Assembly (NCBI GenBank): GCA_045648765.1
Contig: JAZROQ010000048.1
Span: 1 to 64,000 of the forward strand
Length of the DNA stretch: 64,000 bases
Source: RGIG3009 sp045648765
GTDB taxonomy: Bacteria; Bacillota; Clostridia; Oscillospirales; Acutalibacteraceae
Direction of reading: 5' to 3'
The notes under the pieces were generated by a model. That model was given only the letters and a program-made list of their open reading frames with translations, was not told the DNA's origin and did no database searches. A program made the translations under genes and the position numbers. Shown here one piece after another: positions 60,903 to 64,000 of this stretch; within the stretch, counting starts at the first letter, position 1; each line of letters opens with the position of its first letter.

Positions 60903-61862
60903 TTAGTTTATTTTCAGTTGAATATCGCCGGTATCGGTAACAATCTCACATTTCCCGCCACTTGTGGTTTTGGGAACATCTATTCTGCCGGTGTCCGTTT
61001 TTGTTATGAACACTTTTCCCGAAAGCAACGTGCCTTTCACATGCCCCGTCGAAGTTTTCACCACAATTTCTTTTGCATCCGCACGGTCAAAATTCACGTC
61101 ACCCGTGTTTGTCATAATCGAAAAATTCTTGTCAGCGACCACACGTTCCAACACAACGTTTCCCGTGTCGGCATTCGCCTCAAGATTGTTGCATTTCAAA
61201 TTTTCCAACTCGATTTCGCCGGTTGTCACACGGATTTTGGCATCCCCCTCGCAAGAAACGTTGTCTACCGTAATTTCTCCCGTAGAGGTCAAAAGGTCAA
61301 GCGCGCCAACGGCGGCGTTTTCCACATCTATTTCCCCAGTGCTGGTTTTAACGGTCAGCTTTTCCAAAACCGCGGCAGAAAACTCCACATCACCCGTGCT
61401 CAAAGCAACCGTTGCTTCTTCAAACGTAAACGCCTTTGGCATTTCAACATCACCTGTACTTCCTTTAACAGAAAGCAAACCGTATTCTCCCTGCGGAACC
61501 GACACGGTAATTTTGGGCGTTCTAAAATTTATCCGCAAATGTTCATACCATTTACGTGTGTCCATAAGCTCTATAAACAACGTTCCGTCTTTCACCGAAA
61601 CCTTGTGTTCTGCATTTTTCGCCTCGTAACAAACAACCGAACTTTCCGCATTCTCGGACGGCACAAACACCACATCTGCCGTGTCGGTGACCAGCGTTAT
61701 GTTCTGATAACTCTCGCTAATCGAATACCCGTTGTTTTTGTACTTAACCAGCGCCTTTGTAAAATCTCCGGCAAAGCCCCAAATCACCAACAAAAACAGA
61801 AAAAATCCTGCCGCCACTAACACAGCCGCTGTAATAAGCCATCCTTTTGCCGCCTTGCTCAT
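60903..61862 (-). CDS. DUF4097 beta-repeat protein
   Basis: This 319-residue protein has an N-terminal membrane helix (about 10-32) and then a right-handed beta-helix-like array with repeated STGD/STGE/TTGE/NTGD turns, typical of DUF4097 (putative adhesin). It should face the cell surface. It overlaps the DUF1700 gene by ATGA. PadR, DUF1700 and DUF4097 genes together are common in Firmicutes and are thought to respond to envelope stress; that role is inference. Confidence 0.87.
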   Translation of the reverse strand: MSKAAKGWLITAAVLVAAGFFLFLLVIWGFAGDFTKALVKYKNNGYSISESYQNITLVTDTADVVFVPSENAESSVVCYEAKNAEHKVSVKDGTLFIELMDTRKWYEHLRINFRTPKITVSVPQGEYGLLSVKGSTGDVEMPKAFTFEEATVALSTGDVEFSAAVLEKLTVKTSTGEIDVENAAVGALDLLTSTGEITVDNVSCEGDAKIRVTTGEIELENLKCNNLEANADTGNVVLERVVADKNFSIMTNTGDVNFDRADAKEIVVKTSTGHVKGTLLSGKVFITKTDTGRIDVPKTTSGGKCEIVTDTGDIQLKIN

Positions 61863-62434
61863 GCCGTCACCTTCTTTCTTTTAAACAACTTTTTGGTAAG
61901 CCATATCGTCCCTTTGGTTGCCGCCTTGCAAACAAAAAACATAAAAATGCCAAGTCCCGCGCAAATACATCCCACAGAAACCGCCAAAAGTCCCGAGGCG
62001 ACGTTCGCGGTGACAGCCAAAACCGCACCGCTAACCACTGCGCCCAAAGCGCTGCCAATCAGCGAAGCAAAAACCGCCCACAACGAAACAATCACCGCCC
62101 AAACCGAAACGTAAATCGAAAGCAAAACGGAAAACACCGCCGCCCCTAGCGGAATCCACAGTGGTGCACCCAACACCAACAACGCAATTTCCCATGCTTT
62201 TATTTTCCGCTTTTGCGGTACGCTTTGTACAACCGTTTCACTTAACGCTTGACAAACAATGGGTTCCACATCACCAACAGCCGCCACCGCCTCGCTTTCG
62301 GGGAGTCCTTCTTCCATTCTGTCGTCAATCATTTCGCTGTAAAAGTTGAGTCTCTCTTGCTGCTCTCTTGGCGGCAACGCCGATAACCCACTTTTTAGTT
62401 GCGCTAAAAATTCCGGTTTAGTCACCACGCTCAT
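61859..62434 (-). CDS. DUF1700 membrane protein
   Basis: This 191-residue protein has a soluble N-terminus (FLAQLKSGLSALPPREQQERLNFYSEMIDDR region, the DUF1700 pattern) and about three or four membrane helices. Its start overlaps the PadR gene end, and its end overlaps the DUF4097 start. It probably links the regulator with the surface protein. Confidence 0.88.
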   Translation of the reverse strand: MSVVTKPEFLAQLKSGLSALPPREQQERLNFYSEMIDDRMEEGLPESEAVAAVGDVEPIVCQALSETVVQSVPQKRKIKAWEIALLVLGAPLWIPLGAAVFSVLLSIYVSVWAVIVSLWAVFASLIGSALGAVVSGAVLAVTANVASGLLAVSVGCICAGLGIFMFFVCKAATKGTIWLTKKLFKRKKVTA

Positions 62435-62738
62435 CTCCCTTCGTCACAAAACGGTAAATCGACACCATCTCTTCCCATTCGGTTTCAAACTCCGAAAGCC
62501 GCAAAAGCCCCGCCTCGGTAATGTGGTAATATTTCCGCAACCTCCCGTCGTGTTCTACCGTGCGCACCGTCAACAAGTGCGCTGTTTCCAACCGTTTCAG
62601 GATGGTATATAACGTCGATTCCGAAAGCTCCATATACGGCTTCATATCTTTAATAATCTTGTACCCATACGAATCTTCATTCTTGATAGCCGCCAACACG
62701 CAAACGTCTAACAGCCCACGCTTTAACTGAATATCCAT
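62418..62738 (-). CDS. PadR-family transcription regulator
   Basis: This 106-residue winged-helix protein has LKRGLLDVCVLAAIKNEDSYGYKI and LSESTLYTILKRLETAHLL, the DNA-binding part of PadR, then DGRLRKYYHITEAGLLRL. GAGGAGGT lies ahead of the ATG. It probably represses its own operon. Confidence 0.94.
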   Translation of the reverse strand: MDIQLKRGLLDVCVLAAIKNEDSYGYKIIKDMKPYMELSESTLYTILKRLETAHLLTVRTVEHDGRLRKYYHITEAGLLRLSEFETEWEEMVSIYRFVTKGDERGD

Positions 62739-62762
62739 ATAATACCTCCTCTCACATAATAC

Positions 62763-62791
62763 ATCGTATCACGAAGTATCGCACTTGTCAA
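62763..62791 (-). promoter_or_regulatory. Promoter of the PadR operon
   Basis: TTGACA (62786-62791), 17 bp and TACGAT (62763-62768) on the minus strand. GATAC occurs twice in the spacer and -10 region, about ten bases apart, a candidate PadR site. Confidence 0.7.
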
Positions 62792-62807
62792 TATCTTCAT
62801 AAAAACA

Positions 62808-62840
62808 AAAAACACCTAACAAAACTGTTAAGTGCTTTAA
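62808..62840 (-). terminator. Terminator of the second XRE gene
   Basis: CACCTAACA and TGTTAAGTG pair with one mismatch; TTTTTTG follows on the minus strand. Confidence 0.6.
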
Positions 62841-62863
62841 AAACCGTAAAATAAGAATCCCCA

Positions 62864-63082
62864 TTACGGCTTTTTGTTGACCTGCGGTATATCGGTTCGG
62901 CATAATATATAATCAATGCTCACATCATAAAAATCTGCCAAACGAATAAGTGTTTCGGTGGGAGGAATACGCTCGCCGTTTTCAAACTTGGAGAGAAGAG
63001 CTTGCTCGATACCGGTTTTCATTTGCACGGCAATTTGTGTATATCCTCTGTTCTTGCGCAATACTTTTAAGTTCGTTTTCAT
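62864..63082 (-). CDS. XRE-family transcription regulator
   Basis: This 72-residue helix-turn-helix protein has LKVLRKNRGYTQIAVQMKTG, QALLSKFENGERIPP and FYDVSIDYILCRT. The ATG at 63082 follows GGGGGTGG. It is divergent from the zinc-ribbon genes, and two palindromes ATGACA-N3-TGTCAT lie between, most likely its binding sites. Confidence 0.9.
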   Translation of the reverse strand: MKTNLKVLRKNRGYTQIAVQMKTGIEQALLSKFENGERIPPTETLIRLADFYDVSIDYILCRTDIPQVNKKP

Positions 63083-63095
63083 CAAACCACCCCCA

Positions 63096-63147
63096 ATGAC
63101 ATTGTGTCATATTTTCTCTTGACAAATATGACATATTGTCATATAAT
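63096..63147 (+). promoter_or_regulatory. Consensus promoter with two XRE-type operators
   Basis: TTGACA (63119-63124), 17 bp and TATAAT (63142-63147) are both perfect. One palindrome ATGACA-ttg-TGTCAT is at 63096-63110 and another, ATGACA-tat-TGTCAT, at 63128-63142, inside the spacer and touching the -10. Binding there would block RNA polymerase, so a very strong promoter is tightly held down. Confidence 0.8.
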
Positions 63148-63194
63148 AGGTTTGTCGTTTTTCGACGAATAATATTGTCAAAGGAGCATTAAAA

Positions 63195-63521
63195 ATGAAA
63201 TTTTGTCAAAAATGTGGAAAAGAAATTGCAGACGAAGCGGTTATTTGCCCAGGTTGCGGTTGTACGGTAAAAGAGGCACCCAAAGCCCCTACCTCCGAAA
63301 CAATTGAAACGCCGAAACAAGCAAAAACAGCAGCCGTATTTGGAATCCTCAGCATTCTTTTGTTGGCGCCTTTTGGCATCCCCGCCATTATTCTTGCCAA
63401 TAAAAGCAAAGAAAAAACCGGTGGTGTTATGTGCAAAAAAGCCAAGACGGGTTTGTGGTGCGGAATTATCGGCTTGTGTTGGTGGGGCATATCGTTAATC
63501 CTTCTGTTAAGCGGTATGTAA
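63195..63521 (+). CDS. Zinc-ribbon membrane protein (1)
   Basis: This 108-residue protein has an N-terminal zinc ribbon (FCQKCGKEI...CPGCGCTV), a linker, and two membrane helices (AAVFGILSILLLAPFGIPAII; GLWCGIIGLCWWGISLILLL). It is like small zinc-ribbon/DUF4190 proteins. AAGGAG precedes the ATG. First of three tandem paralogs controlled by the operator region at 63096-63147. Function unknown. Confidence 0.75.
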   Translation: MKFCQKCGKEIADEAVICPGCGCTVKEAPKAPTSETIETPKQAKTAAVFGILSILLLAPFGIPAIILANKSKEKTGGVMCKKAKTGLWCGIIGLCWWGISLILLLSGM

Positions 63522-63522
63522 A

Positions 63523-63882
63523 ATGAGATTTTGTACATATTGTGGGAAGGAAATTGCCGACGAGGCTGTTATTTGCCTTAATTGCGGTTGCAAGACGCAA
63601 AGAACAACTTCCTTTGTATCAGCAACATCATGCAATCCGTCCCAAACTGCCCAATCCGAATCACAACTTGCCACGTGGTCTAAAATTACGGGAATTGCCA
63701 GTTTTTTTGTTGGTTGGTTTGTACTTGGGGTTACAGCTATTATTTTGGCAAAAATGAGCAAAGAAGAAACGAACGGAATACTGTCTTCTTCAGCAAAGGT
63801 AGGATATGTTTGCGGAATTGTTTCGACAACCTTATCTATTATATTGCTCCTCTTAATCATTGCGTTTGTTCTATCTTACTGA
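63523..63882 (+). CDS. Zinc-ribbon membrane protein (2)
   Basis: This 119-residue paralog has FCTYCGKEIADEAVICLNCGC, a short linker and two membrane helices (IASFFVGWFVLGVTAIILAK; VCGIVSTTLSIILLLLIIAF). It begins one base after the stop of the first copy, so translation is coupled. Confidence 0.75.
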   Translation: MRFCTYCGKEIADEAVICLNCGCKTQRTTSFVSATSCNPSQTAQSESQLATWSKITGIASFFVGWFVLGVTAIILAKMSKEETNGILSSSAKVGYVCGIVSTTLSIILLLLIIAFVLSY

Positions 63883-63902
63883 TTTTTAATGAGGTATACG
63901 AT

Positions 63903-64000
63903 ATGAAATACTGTACACATTGCGGAAAAGAATTATTAGATGAGGCTGTAGTTTGTGTTGGCTGTGGTTGTGCTGTCAACAGTCAAACAGCCCCTTCTGT
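63903..64000 (+). CDS. Zinc-ribbon protein (3), partial at the right edge
   Basis: MKYCTHCGKELLDEAVVCVGCGC opens a third paralog, in two adjacent pieces: ribbon Cys pair one (CTHC) and pair two (CVGC). Only about 32 codons are in the window. Confidence 0.75.
   Translation, partial: MKYCTHCGKELLDEAVVCVGCGCAVNSQTAPS

Overview
The window looks like the chromosome of an anaerobic Gram-positive of the class Clostridia, most like Oscillospiraceae/Ruminococcaceae. The evidence is strong AGGAGG-type ribosome binding sites, sigma-A promoters, a ZTP and a TPP riboswitch, the ThiT thiamine S-component, a GGGtGRT/NifU-like pair, and a carbohydrate ABC locus with DUF5696 and Yip1-type proteins. The family-level placement is an inference from gene content; no rRNA gene is present.

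Region 1 (1-15.4 kb, minus strand): the start of a dihydroorotase gene with a leader attenuator; a barstar-like immunity gene with a barnase-like RNase toxin carrying a phage MuF-type N-terminus; then a purine operon. Read from a ZTP riboswitch at 15.26-15.38 kb, the operon runs purE, purC, a 274-nt structured repeat, purF, purM, purN, a PurO-type IMP cyclohydrolase, a stand-alone AICAR transformylase, purD, purL and fhs. It covers nearly the whole PRPP-to-IMP route plus the supply of 10-formyl-THF. The last two steps are split between two genes instead of a bifunctional PurH, and PurF lacks its N-terminal nucleophile cysteine.

Region 2 (15.4-19.8 kb): thioredoxin, an orphan RCK/KtrA-like protein, and proB-proA-proC. 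A 272-nt element related to the one in the purine operon lies between proA and proC.

Region 3 (19.8-48.4 kb, minus strand): a glycan-use locus. It holds two tandem GH3 enzymes, six tandem GH16 enzymes (two secreted and membrane-anchored, four without a signal peptide), two paralogous lipoprotein solute-binding proteins with Thr-rich linkers, two permease pairs, a DUF5696 protein, an NHL/Yip1 membrane protein, a large solute-binding protein with carbohydrate-binding modules, and a PfkB sugar kinase. Together these suggest breakdown and import of a beta-glucan-like polysaccharide. No ABC ATPase gene is present. Both lipoprotein genes share a LacI-type operator overlapping the -35 box.

Region 4 (48.4-57 kb): a 1.1-kb island (SLOG-fold protein, XRE regulator, palindromic repeats) flanked by a 66-bp duplication of the 3' end of the GGGtGRT gene; then the GGGtGRT and NifU-like genes, tadA, a CPBP protease, icd, a TPP-riboswitch-controlled thiT, a tiny transcription unit with a 12-codon ORF, and malQ.

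Region 5 (57-64 kb): a zinc-ribbon/Sel1 protein with a 1020-residue membrane protein, a PadR-DUF1700-DUF4097 operon, and an XRE repressor divergent from three tandem zinc-ribbon membrane proteins, the last cut by the window edge.

Most of the sequence is ordinary metabolism. The most unusual signals are the two structured elements in the pur and pro operons, the MuF-barnase/barstar pair, and the GH16 array.
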